Positions 10,571 to 19,666 of a stretch of 64,000 bases of DNA are shown one piece after another. A program made the translations under genes and the position numbers. Position 1 is the stretch's first letter. The number at the start of each line of letters is the position of its first letter. The DNA comes from Bacteroides clarus YIT 12056 (GTDB lineage Bacteria; Bacteroidota; Bacteroidia; Bacteroidales; Bacteroidaceae). Where the stretch lies: contig NZ_FQWK01000007.1 in the NCBI RefSeq assembly GCF_900129655.1, positions 1 to 64,000 on the forward strand, given 5' to 3'. Below the pieces are notes generated by a model, which searched no databases, was not told the origin of the DNA, and saw only the letters and a list, made by a program, of their open reading frames with translations.

Positions 10571-10675
10571 CTTAGGGTATCTCACAGTACGACTGAGATA
10601 CCCTAAGTATACGACTGAGGCAAGCTCAGTCGTATAGTGAGACTACCCCCTCTTACAGGGTATTCCGAGAGGGTA
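10571..10675 (-). repeat. Three consecutive stem-loops between the GH65-like and DUF4450-type genes
   Basis: Stem 1 pairs 10571-10584 with 10594-10607 (CTTAGGGTATCTCA, perfect 14 bp). Stem 2 pairs 10608-10619 with 10625-10636 (TATACGACTGAG, perfect 12 bp) and abuts stem 1. Stem 3 pairs about 10644-10653 with 10668-10675 (CCCTCT/AGAGGG core). No T-run follows, so these look like mRNA-processing or stabilising structures, or a small repeat element, rather than an intrinsic terminator. Confidence 0.7.
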
Positions 10676-10732
10676 TGGTAAAAGGAGTTTCCTATCAGGC
10701 ATACATAATAATATTTATGTACAGCCAGAAGA

Positions 10733-12877
10733 TTACGGCATCTGTTTCAGTCCTTCCCAACGTACATCCCACGTACCGTCTTGCGGGAAACCGGGATTCT
10801 TCACTTCACAGCCGTCCCAACCTGCGCACATCAGCGCTACCGCAGTCAGCAAACCGCCATTACCCGGCAAGTAGCAACGCAAACGGCCGTCCTGATAGTT
10901 GTGCCCATTCAGCAAGTAAGTATTGGTACGCTTATCCATCAGCAAAGCGCCGACAGCCTTTTCGGGTTCACCCAGACGAGTGGCATTCATAGCGGTCATC
11001 GGATAATCCCAACCCCATGTCTTACCCCAATTCCAGTTATCCCACACCCAATGAAGCGTATTCTTCATATAGTCGGCACGTATCAGTTTGTTCATAGGCA
11101 GGATGCCGACAGAGCCGAGTACAGCCATGTGGTCGCTGGTGAAACGAATATCCTTATAGGTATCTACCGCATTTTCGGCAGCCAGATAAAGGCTGTCTTC
11201 ATTATAGGCCAGCGGTGAGAGTTTGTCAATCATTTCATCCCACTCCAGATTGCGTTTTTCACCGGCACGTTCGCGCCATTGCTGCGCTACATTCATTGCA
11301 TAGTGCCAGTAAGAGAGTTCAAACGGCGGATTGATGGTAGTAGCGGCACGTAATGTTTCCTGTGCAGGAATCGCGCCTTTCAGGATAAAGCGGCCATGGA
11401 AATCATCGTACGTAGCGAAAGAGTACATGAACTTTGCAGTCTCTTGCACCAGATGGTTGTATTTCTTAATTACTTCATCCGAAGGATTGGCACGGTAAAC
11501 GAGTTCCGCCAGATAAATAAAGTGCGGTTGTTGCCAAATCAGGAAACTGCCGACATTAGACGGTGCTTCCGTTCCGCTGGGATCGGTCATTTTCATCCAA
11601 CGGACTCCGTCGAAACCTTGACGGCGTGCTATCTCACGGGCAACCGGTTCCACCGTTTCGTACCAGCCGAGTGTGCGGTCCAGCAACTCCGGATGCCCCC
11701 AAAGCGCCTGCCAGGACTGATGCCACCATATCATTTCGAGGTGGAATTTACCGAACCATGAGTTATACGTCAATCCGGTTTCCTGCGGCGGAACGCTACC
11801 TGCCGACTGAATGGCCAGCAAGTATTGGCTCAATACAACACGGCGTTCCAGTTCTTTGGCACGCGGGTCGGTACAATGTGAGAAATCTACGGCTGCGCCG
11901 TTCTTCCAGAAATTATTCCAATAGCTGTTGCCGGCAGCCAGAGTTTCGGCAAAGACGGGCAGCGCTTCGGCTGTATAGGTCGCAGGTTCACTTTCGAGTA
12001 CGGTTCCGGGGAAATCGGAAGTAAACTTGCAAGAGAAAGCGAATTTATCTTCTTCCGGTGTCAGTACAAAATAGTTTGCCGACTTCTCTTTGAGGGAAGC
12101 TTTGCCTTCCCAATGCAAAGATACGTAGTAAACCGTAGAATCAAGCGTACGTTTGAGAACAGCGCTTTGCGCATCTTCAAAAACTATATTTGTAGTGTGT
12201 TTGTCGTTAGCATCCCAATTGCAAGCGTCATCGGCATGGGCACCCGTAGGATACGGGAAGTGCAGCTTCACTCCTGCATGTGCCGGACTGGTGATGCAGG
12301 CGGAAATCATATCCAACTCCGGATGACATACAGTCTGTACATCAAAAGCGTTGCCATTCAATGCGAAATGACTGTTGATAACACCGTTCCACATATCCAG
12401 TGTTTGGGCAATATCGGTAATATCCGAAATCTTCACACTATCGCCCAACTCCAGCCCTACGATGCCCAAATGCAGGCGGTGAGGGTTCACACGGAACCAG
12501 TTAGAGGCTTCTTTCTGCCGTCCGTCTTCCTTAAACTGGCAGGCGTACAATTCTTTATGGCCGCGCCCGAAATCGTATTCCTTTAAGTATTCTTCCGGTT
12601 TATAGTGATCGGGATTACCGAAACTGTGCCAGCCCCATTGGCTTTGCGTACCCAATGGTACACCTTTCTTATATACAACAGGGAAAGTCTGAAGTCCGGT
12701 AGCATCCACTGTGAAGGCAAATTCACCGTTACCCACCGACAGCGACGCCAGGGAGTCAAATGAAGAAACCTGAGGGTTATTACGGGCAACCAATGCCTCA
12801 CGATCTATCGGCGCTTGCTTTTCCGAACCGCAAGCTGCCAAAACGACTGCAAGTAGAGAATAAAATAGTTTTTTCAT
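10733..12877 (-). CDS. GH65-like (clan GH-L, six-hairpin) lipoprotein
   Basis: The 714-residue product starts at the ATG at 12875-12877. A lipoprotein signal has the lipobox ending at Cys16 (VVLAAC), so it probably sits in the outer membrane or periplasmic leaflet. An N-terminal beta-sandwich (about 30-320) precedes an (alpha/alpha)6 barrel with the signature FHLEMIWWHQSWQALWG, reminiscent of GH65 and related families. DPSGTEAPSN contains a possible catalytic Glu (inference). It is not a confident GH65 member; a separate unclassified family is possible. It lies between the sulfatase and the triple stem-loop before the DUF4450-type gene. Confidence 0.65.
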   Translation of the reverse strand: MKKLFYSLLAVVLAACGSEKQAPIDREALVARNNPQVSSFDSLASLSVGNGEFAFTVDATGLQTFPVVYKKGVPLGTQSQWGWHSFGNPDHYKPEEYLKEYDFGRGHKELYACQFKEDGRQKEASNWFRVNPHRLHLGIVGLELGDSVKISDITDIAQTLDMWNGVINSHFALNGNAFDVQTVCHPELDMISACITSPAHAGVKLHFPYPTGAHADDACNWDANDKHTTNIVFEDAQSAVLKRTLDSTVYYVSLHWEGKASLKEKSANYFVLTPEEDKFAFSCKFTSDFPGTVLESEPATYTAEALPVFAETLAAGNSYWNNFWKNGAAVDFSHCTDPRAKELERRVVLSQYLLAIQSAGSVPPQETGLTYNSWFGKFHLEMIWWHQSWQALWGHPELLDRTLGWYETVEPVAREIARRQGFDGVRWMKMTDPSGTEAPSNVGSFLIWQQPHFIYLAELVYRANPSDEVIKKYNHLVQETAKFMYSFATYDDFHGRFILKGAIPAQETLRAATTINPPFELSYWHYAMNVAQQWRERAGEKRNLEWDEMIDKLSPLAYNEDSLYLAAENAVDTYKDIRFTSDHMAVLGSVGILPMNKLIRADYMKNTLHWVWDNWNWGKTWGWDYPMTAMNATRLGEPEKAVGALLMDKRTNTYLLNGHNYQDGRLRCYLPGNGGLLTAVALMCAGWDGCEVKNPGFPQDGTWDVRWEGLKQMP

Positions 12878-12921
12878 GGTATTTTTAGTGTAAGTAATAT
12901 ATCTCATAGTTGTGAACGAAG

Positions 12922-12929
12922 CAAAGATA
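12922..12929 (-). promoter_or_regulatory. Candidate -7 box upstream of the GH65-like gene
   Basis: The minus strand reads TATCTTTG, 45 bases before the ATG, in the 141-base gap after the sulfatase gene. It could start a transcript for the GH65-like, DUF4450-type and DUF4038-like genes independently of susCD. Confidence 0.45.
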
Positions 12930-13018
12930 ACGCTTCCTCAGCAACCAATCTCTGTATGTATTGGCAGAAATGCTAAGAGATTTGCTTCCAAACCAATCAG
13001 GCAGAGGGAGCTTTCCAT

Positions 13019-14416
13019 TTATTCACCCGGCAACGGCCAGTTGGGGGTAGGAACACGCATAGTCTTCATTTCTTCTTCAAACTGCGCAACCTTTTCAGGA
13101 TACTTATCCGCCAGATTAACAGATTCGGTCATATCCTCCCGGATATTATACAATTCCAACGGAGCATCTTTCTTTATGGTCACAACTTTCCAATCCCCAC
13201 GTCTTGCAGCACGCTGCTTTCCGGGAAACTCCCAATACAACAAACGATTATCCGTATCAAGGCTCTGTCCATAAAATAAAGGAAGAATATTGATACCGTT
13301 AAGTTTCTGCGGTAATTTATCTGTTGCGCCCGCCAAAGCGGCCAAGGTAGGCATTACATCCGGAAAATAAATAATGTTATTCAGTTTCCGTACCGGAACC
13401 TTCCCCGGCTGGTTCACGATAAAAGGCACACGGATACCACCCTCATAAAGTTGTCCTTTCATGCCTTTAAGGGAACCTTTACACCCTAATTCCGCCAAAG
13501 GAGCTTGTTTGGCCGCACCATTGTCCGATGCAAAGATAACCAATGTATTCTCACGTAGTCCCAATCTGTCAAGTTCCGCCAACAAACGTCCGATAGCCCG
13601 GTCCATGTGAGTGATAAGCGAAGCATAACGCTTGGTATTCATATTCCAAGACTCATCATCATACCAGCCGGTTTCATCAATAATATAAGGTTCGTGGGGA
13701 GCATCGTAAGCCAGATATAAAAAGAACGGATTATCCTTATTGCGGTTAATGAATTTAATGGCATCTTCCGTTGAAAGATCCGTATTATGCTTAATATGCC
13801 TGTCACCCTCATTCTCTTTCACATTCTCCAGTTTTTCGTTATTGAAACGCCAATAGGGATAATAATACGGGTCGTTCGAATAGGTGGTGCTGATGAGCCA
13901 GCCATAAAACTCGTCGAATCCCCGGTTCAAAGGAGTAGCCTCCGGATTAAAACCGTCCAAATGCCATTTATTCACCAGGCAAGTTCTGTAACCGGCGGAT
14001 CCGAGCACGGTAGCAATTGTTGTGTCATTCGGTTGAAGATGCATACGACGGATAGGTTTTGTACCTTTCAGCCCCTCAATGCCGCCGGCAGTGCAAAAGT
14101 TATCGCGAATGGTAGTATTACCGGTATTCTTACCCGTCATCAGAGAGCAACGGGAAGGGGAACTAATACCGGAACCGGCATAACATTGGGTAAAAGCGGT
14201 TCCCGTAGCCGCCAGGCGATCTATGTTGGGAGTCTCTATGTATTTATTCCCATAACATGCCAAGTCACAATACCCCATATCATCGGCTAAAATAAAAATG
14301 ATATTGGGCTTACTTTCTTTTACTGCGGCCGGCTGCTGCGCCTGTGCCCCGAGATGAGGCATAATAAGCATTCCGGTACCACATACACTTTCTAATAATA
14401 TTCTTTTTCTAAACAT
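13019..14416 (-). CDS. S-type sulfatase (family S1-like), secreted
   Basis: The 465-residue product has a weak signal peptide (MFRKRILLESVC... ending GAQAQ). The start at 14416 is chosen for this; ATG at 14425 is equally possible. The formylglycine motif is S85-S-P-S-R followed by CSLMTG, so Ser85 would be converted to formylglycine by an anaerobic sulfatase-maturating enzyme (not in this window). Metal-binding Asp45-Asp46 (LADDMG) and a later SDNGA motif are present. It hydrolyses sulfate esters on carbohydrates; the sugar cannot be predicted. It follows SusD by about 110 bases, so sulfate is probably a feature of the glycan taken up here, which is unusual for a rhamnogalacturonan PUL. Confidence 0.92.
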   Translation of the reverse strand: MFRKRILLESVCGTGMLIMPHLGAQAQQPAAVKESKPNIIFILADDMGYCDLACYGNKYIETPNIDRLAATGTAFTQCYAGSGISSPSRCSLMTGKNTGNTTIRDNFCTAGGIEGLKGTKPIRRMHLQPNDTTIATVLGSAGYRTCLVNKWHLDGFNPEATPLNRGFDEFYGWLISTTYSNDPYYYPYWRFNNEKLENVKENEGDRHIKHNTDLSTEDAIKFINRNKDNPFFLYLAYDAPHEPYIIDETGWYDDESWNMNTKRYASLITHMDRAIGRLLAELDRLGLRENTLVIFASDNGAAKQAPLAELGCKGSLKGMKGQLYEGGIRVPFIVNQPGKVPVRKLNNIIYFPDVMPTLAALAGATDKLPQKLNGINILPLFYGQSLDTDNRLLYWEFPGKQRAARRGDWKVVTIKKDAPLELYNIREDMTESVNLADKYPEKVAQFEEEMKTMRVPTPNWPLPGE

Positions 14417-14535
14417 AATCGACATCAAATATATAGAAAAAAGGTGGTATACCCCTAAAAAGCATCCACCTCTTTCCTCTTTCACTAACCTAAAATTTAA
14501 TCTATATTAATCATCACATGCAATTAAGTGAGATA

Positions 14536-16182
14536 TCAATTCTTATATCCCTCATTTTGTTCATAAAGACCGGGAGTCACGTTCATCTGATTACGGGGAA
14601 TCGGATAAAGATAACAACCTTCTCTTAGATTTGACTTCAATTCAGGATAATTATAACGGTCGAACTTTGCCTCTGTATCTGATTTCCAAGTACCGTAACG
14701 AACCTGATCGAACCAACGGATACCTTCTCCCATTAACTCTATTTTACGTTCGAGTTTGATGTATTTCATAGCATCGTCCACGCTTACGCCTGTTTCAGGT
14801 CTTAAATCACAATTAGCTCTTTTACGTATTCTATTGACAATCTTCATGGCATCTTCCGTCTTACCTTCGCTTGCCAACAACTCTGCATACATAAGCTGCA
14901 TATCCTCAATACGGATAATCGGAAGATTCACACCCCAGTCATCATAATTCTTCATCGCGTTCTCATCGTAAGAAGTGTTCATCATCTGAAGCTTCGGCTT
15001 TGTCGGCAAGAATTTATAGAACATAGCCTTTGTATATACAGTAGCAGTTGTACCATCATCAAAAGTCATCTCCTCCTGGGGACTTTGATAAGCATTAACA
15101 CCGCCATCTGCCGGATGAGCCTCCAATACACCAAAAGTATAGCCACGTCCGTCTTTGCCATTTGCATACTCTCTGTCAAACTCATGCATTAATGTTTTTT
15201 CCACATAAATAGAGTTGGCCGAGCATACCCACTTTGTCCATGAAGCAGGGAAGTTCTTGGTAGGAATCATATTGAAGATTGCCGGATTTCCCGTACCGCC
15301 ACTACGATATTGAATTGCAAATACCGAGTATTTGTTATAATAATCCGTAGACGGCATCCATTGCATTCTCCACTCTTCCAACGTAGGAGCCCAATACTCT
15401 TCAGCGTGCGAATCATTCAACACACTTTCCAATTGTGTCTTCGCCAAACTCTTCGCGTTGGCATCGTTATACGGGAAACCGGCCAATGTCATATATACAC
15501 GTGCCAGCATGGCCTTTGCCGCCATTCTATCCGCACGTCCTTGTTCTTCTATGTTCTTTTTGCCTTTGGCATCCTGCATGTCCTCCTTATACGGAAGCCC
15601 TTCCGCTTTCTTCAAATCAGGAATAACTACATTATTGATGATATCCGACGGAGCAGATTGTTTTACCGACTTAATCTCTGCCGGAGACATCGGTCTGTCA
15701 ACAACAGGAACATAACCAAACAAACGTACTAATTCAAAGTAAGCCCAACCTCTTAAAAAATAGGCTTCATTTAAATGCTGTTCTCTAATATCTTCCGAAT
15801 CATATGTACAGCCGGGAATCTTGGAGATGGCGACATTGGCATCGTATATTACTTTATACCACATATTCCAAGTGTTGTCAAACATCTCTACATTGTCTGC
15901 CGCTCTAAAAGTTCCTATCTCCGAATATTCACGATAAGCATCCGGATTAGGTTCTACCCATGCTATATCAGAACGACACTCAGACATAAACCAATATTCA
16001 CAGTTGGCAGCCTGACGCAAATCGGCATAAACACCCAGAATACCCTGTTCTGACTGACTTTGAGTCTGGTAAAATCCATCCGATGTCAATCTGTCCACCG
16101 GAGGAGTATTCAAGAAATCGTCACAAGAAGAAATTGTAAGTGCCAACGCACCTATCCATAATATATTTTTAATCTTAAGCAT
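14536..16182 (-). CDS. susD: SusD/RagB-family glycan-binding lipoprotein
   Basis: The 548-residue outer-membrane lipoprotein has its lipobox at LTISSC (Cys20). It shows the SusD pattern: DDFLNTPP after the cysteine, helical TPR-like segments (GWAYFELVRLFGYVPVV), and the C-terminal IELMGEGIRWFDQVRYG region followed by YPIPRNQMNVTPGL. SusD proteins cap the SusC transporter and bind oligosaccharide at the surface. It begins 18 bases after the SusC stop and is clearly co-transcribed. This is the only susCD pair in the window, so it is presumably the importer for the whole PUL. Confidence 0.97.
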   Translation of the reverse strand: MLKIKNILWIGALALTISSCDDFLNTPPVDRLTSDGFYQTQSQSEQGILGVYADLRQAANCEYWFMSECRSDIAWVEPNPDAYREYSEIGTFRAADNVEMFDNTWNMWYKVIYDANVAISKIPGCTYDSEDIREQHLNEAYFLRGWAYFELVRLFGYVPVVDRPMSPAEIKSVKQSAPSDIINNVVIPDLKKAEGLPYKEDMQDAKGKKNIEEQGRADRMAAKAMLARVYMTLAGFPYNDANAKSLAKTQLESVLNDSHAEEYWAPTLEEWRMQWMPSTDYYNKYSVFAIQYRSGGTGNPAIFNMIPTKNFPASWTKWVCSANSIYVEKTLMHEFDREYANGKDGRGYTFGVLEAHPADGGVNAYQSPQEEMTFDDGTTATVYTKAMFYKFLPTKPKLQMMNTSYDENAMKNYDDWGVNLPIIRIEDMQLMYAELLASEGKTEDAMKIVNRIRKRANCDLRPETGVSVDDAMKYIKLERKIELMGEGIRWFDQVRYGTWKSDTEAKFDRYNYPELKSNLREGCYLYPIPRNQMNVTPGLYEQNEGYKN

Positions 16183-16200
16183 AATTCGTTGTATTAGAAA

Positions 16201-19200
16201 TTAGAAATTGACATTTATACCAAATGTAAATGTACGGGCATTAGGATAACCACCGTAATCCAAACCTAATGCAGTAGCGCCACCGGGGCCTGAACCGACA
16301 TTGGCAGCTTCCGGAGAATAACCTCCATAATAACTATCCCATTTTGCTAAATTCTCAATAGACAAATATACGCGTGCATACGATACAAATTTAGGATTAA
16401 TCGGTAACTTATATCCAAAAGTCAGATTCTTAATGCGTAAATAATTGGAAGAATATAACCAGCGGGAATCTATTGCCGACGATGTAGTCGTACTGAAGAT
16501 ATAAGGAACCGAACCATTACCCGGTTCATCCTCTGACCACCACGCATCTCTCCAATGACCCATTACGTTGGATTTAGCTCCCATATTCGGACGGTCGATT
16601 GCACGTCCCAAAAGACCATATATCTTTCCACCTGTTTGTGCCGTCAATAAAACAGACAAATCAAAATTCTTATATGTGAAGCGGTTAGTCAAACCGAATA
16701 CAAACTTCGGTGTCGGGCTTCCAAGATAATCTCTATCGTTCTCTTTATCAAACTTTCCGTCATTATTTACATCTCTGTAACGAACATCACCCGGTTGTAT
16801 CTTGGTTCCTTCGAAAGTCACCGGTTCCCCACCGTGCGCAGCGCTATAGGCATCAATCTCCGCCTGGCTTTTCCATACACCGATAGCATCATACATGTAG
16901 TAAGTATTGACAGCTTTACCCACAGTAAGAATGTTAGATTCATTATTAGACCAACCTGAATAAACCGGAGTATTATCGGTACCTATCTTCTTCACTTCAT
17001 TTTTATTATAAGACATATTAAATGAAGTATCCCACGTAAATTCCCCTGTCAGGTTATGGGTATTCAACTCGATTTCAAAACCTTCATTATGAATATCACC
17101 CAGATTATCCCAAATCGTACTGAAACCGGAAGCGCCTTCTACCGGAACTTGATATAACAAATCGGTAGTATTTTTAGTATACCAATCTAATGATAACTGA
17201 ATACGATTATTCAAGAAGCCCAAGTCAACAGCGATATCTGTACTATGAGTCTTTTCCCAACCTAAATCCGCATTACCCAAGCTATTAGTGTAATAACCGG
17301 GAGCGCCGCCATAAATGGAAGAAGTTAAAGTAGCGTAAGACGCCGTATTACTGATAGAGTTATTACCTGTAACACCATAGCTGGCTCTAAGTTTCAAAGT
17401 ATTCAACCATTTCTGGTCCCAATTCTTAAAGAACTTTTCATTAGAGATAAGCCAACCTCCTGATACGGCGGGGAATACGCCCCACTTATTATTAGCGCCG
17501 AAAACAGAACCTCCATCAAAACGCAAACTACCGGAAATCATATAGCGTTCATCATAATTATATTGTAAACGACCAAAAGTAGACAGTAGCTTATTAGGAG
17601 TTTGTTCTGTCACTGTATTAGCTTTCGGTTTAACCTTAGAACCGTCAAAAGTACCGGTAATAGCATCATTCGGGAAAGGCGAACTGAAAGACTGCTCCGT
17701 CTTATAACCCAAAGATGACTGCTCTGAAGAGAAACCAAGCATTGCACTTACTCCATGTTTGTCAAAAGTATGGTCGTAATTAGCAACAGCTTGTAACAAT
17801 GTATTCCAGATACGGCTTGTTGTATGGGCACCGCCTGAATTTTGACCCTCTCCATTAGACCATTTTGAACTAGCGCTTGAGAATGTATAAGTATTGCCAT
17901 CCAAATCAAGATAATTGGCAGCCGCTGATAATTCTACACGGAAATCTTCAAAAGGAGTAATACGCAAGAAAGCATTTCCCACCATACGCAAAGTACGGTC
18001 TTGACGTATCATACTCTCGAGTGTATAGATAGGGCTTGAATTGGTATCAGCCCATCCGTAACGTTCATTAGGCTGTACATTTGTCATATAACCGACCCCT
18101 AATTCTGATACAGGAGTAGAGGCTAACGCTTTATGAGTCTGCGCATCTTTACCATTGGCTTTACCGGAACCATCCGTTACAATATAAGTAGGAGCCAGAT
18201 TAATTCCAAGCGAAATGTATTTATTGATTTTAGATTCAACATTTGCGCGGAACGAGAAACGCTCATAGCCTGTACCGGTAGCCAAACCTTCTTGATTCAT
18301 ATAACCGCCGGAGAACATATAGTTTACATTATCTGTAGCACCGGAAACACTCAGGCTATAATCCTGTACCATAGCCGTACGATAAAATTCATCCTGCCAA
18401 TCCAACAGACTTAATCCTTCGGACGTCGGAGTATAAGTATGCGAGTCTCTCATATCCTGACTCAAATAGTTGAACCAACGTTCATCAAGAACATACTTAT
18501 AAGAATCATCCGTACCTGCCTTTACACCAAGATTCGCCAAACGTGTAGCGTTATCATCGAGAATACTGGCATTGGTAACACCTTTCTTTTTGGCATCAAT
18601 CAAATATTGAGTATCATTCCATCTCGTTCTAAATTCCATCCATTCGGTAGCGTTCAGCATATCTATTTTCTTTTCCAATGTCTGGAAACCGACACTTGCA
18701 TTGAATGACACCTTTGCCTTACCCGTTTTACCTTTCTGAGTTGTCACGATAACAACACCATTCGAACCACGGGAACCATAAATAGCGGAAGAAGCGGCGT
18801 CTTTCAATACTTCAATAGAAGCAATATCCGATGGATTTATACCACTCAAAGTAGTCATAGGAACACCGTCAACTACATAAAGAGGATCGGAATTGGCATT
18901 AACCGAAGCAGCGCCACGTACACGAATCTGCATATCCGCACCAGGTTCACCCGTAATGGAACGTACCGACACACCAGCAAGTTGTCCCTGCAAAGCCGTT
19001 TCAGGACGTGCTAAAGGTCTATCCTGAATACTCTTAGCGTCCATCTTCGCCACAGCACCTGTCAAGGAGCTTTTCTTCACGGAACCGTAACCGATAACAA
19101 CAACTTCATCAAGAACTTCCGTATCTTCTTCCAAAGTCACCTTGATATTACTTTGTCCTTTCAAAGCAACATCCTGAGCTTTATAACCTACAAAGCTAAC

Positions 19201-19425
19201 TTGCAGGACAGCATCTTCCTGAACATTTTTCAGAGTAAAATTACCATCGACATCTGTGATAGTACCATTAGTAGTTCCTTTAACCAGCACACTCGCACCA
19301 ATAACAGTTTCACCTGTTTTGTCCAATACAACACCCGTAACGGTTTTGTCTTGCGCAAGAATGTTTAAATGACAGCTTATTAAAAGAAGCATTAATAAGC
19401 ATAACTTTTTGTGTAAGATTCTCAT
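16201..19425 (-). CDS. susC: SusC/RagA-family TonB-dependent glycan transporter
   Basis: The 1074-residue protein has a signal peptide (ending ILAQ), a carboxypeptidase-regulatory-like domain (about 28-105, VTGVVLDKTGETVIGASV), a TonB-box-like stretch near EVLDEVVVIGYG, a plug domain with the SusC signature (GVSVRSITGEPGADMQIRVRG; DPLYVVDGVP; IEVLKDAASSAIYGSRG), and a C-terminal 22-strand barrel ending in Phe. It imports oligosaccharides across the outer membrane with SusD. The gene starts after a long leader with a good -7/-33 pair and three TTTTGACT elements further upstream that resemble those before rhaB. Confidence 0.97.
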   Translation of the reverse strand: MRILHKKLCLLMLLLISCHLNILAQDKTVTGVVLDKTGETVIGASVLVKGTTNGTITDVDGNFTLKNVQEDAVLQVSFVGYKAQDVALKGQSNIKVTLEEDTEVLDEVVVIGYGSVKKSSLTGAVAKMDAKSIQDRPLARPETALQGQLAGVSVRSITGEPGADMQIRVRGAASVNANSDPLYVVDGVPMTTLSGINPSDIASIEVLKDAASSAIYGSRGSNGVVIVTTQKGKTGKAKVSFNASVGFQTLEKKIDMLNATEWMEFRTRWNDTQYLIDAKKKGVTNASILDDNATRLANLGVKAGTDDSYKYVLDERWFNYLSQDMRDSHTYTPTSEGLSLLDWQDEFYRTAMVQDYSLSVSGATDNVNYMFSGGYMNQEGLATGTGYERFSFRANVESKINKYISLGINLAPTYIVTDGSGKANGKDAQTHKALASTPVSELGVGYMTNVQPNERYGWADTNSSPIYTLESMIRQDRTLRMVGNAFLRITPFEDFRVELSAAANYLDLDGNTYTFSSASSKWSNGEGQNSGGAHTTSRIWNTLLQAVANYDHTFDKHGVSAMLGFSSEQSSLGYKTEQSFSSPFPNDAITGTFDGSKVKPKANTVTEQTPNKLLSTFGRLQYNYDERYMISGSLRFDGGSVFGANNKWGVFPAVSGGWLISNEKFFKNWDQKWLNTLKLRASYGVTGNNSISNTASYATLTSSIYGGAPGYYTNSLGNADLGWEKTHSTDIAVDLGFLNNRIQLSLDWYTKNTTDLLYQVPVEGASGFSTIWDNLGDIHNEGFEIELNTHNLTGEFTWDTSFNMSYNKNEVKKIGTDNTPVYSGWSNNESNILTVGKAVNTYYMYDAIGVWKSQAEIDAYSAAHGGEPVTFEGTKIQPGDVRYRDVNNDGKFDKENDRDYLGSPTPKFVFGLTNRFTYKNFDLSVLLTAQTGGKIYGLLGRAIDRPNMGAKSNVMGHWRDAWWSEDEPGNGSVPYIFSTTTSSAIDSRWLYSSNYLRIKNLTFGYKLPINPKFVSYARVYLSIENLAKWDSYYGGYSPEAANVGSGPGGATALGLDYGGYPNARTFTFGINVNF

Positions 19426-19509
19426 AGACTATTAATATAAATTGGTTGATTAATTAATTCAAGATTAACAGTCCGATATAACTATTATCGGATACAGAAC
19501 TTGTGGGTG

Positions 19510-19538
19510 CAAAATTAAATATAGCGATACGTAACAAA
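19510..19538 (-). promoter_or_regulatory. susC promoter (-7 TAATTTTG, -33 TTTG)
   Basis: On the minus strand, TAATTTTG at 19510-19517 matches TAnnTTTG, and TTTG at 19535-19538 lies 17 bases upstream as a -33 element. It gives a leader of about 80 bases before susC. Confidence 0.6.
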
Positions 19539-19566
19539 ATACAACTACTGACACAAATACTTTCCT

Positions 19567-19666
19567 TTTTGACTTTCTCTTAAGCAAAAAGGAACTTACA
19601 AGTACTAAAACAATAGAAAATCAAGGGTTTTATAAGCATTTTGACTGTTTACTGCCTATTTTGACT
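19567..19666 (-). promoter_or_regulatory. TTTTGACT elements upstream of susC, candidate RhaR sites
   Basis: TTTTGACT occurs (plus-strand reading) at 19567-19574, 19639-19646 and 19659-19666. The last two are a direct repeat 20 bases apart, as expected for an AraC-family dimer. The same 9-mer TTTTGACTG begins a 21-base direct repeat upstream of rhaB. Binding by the adjacent AraC-type regulator is an inference. Confidence 0.45.
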
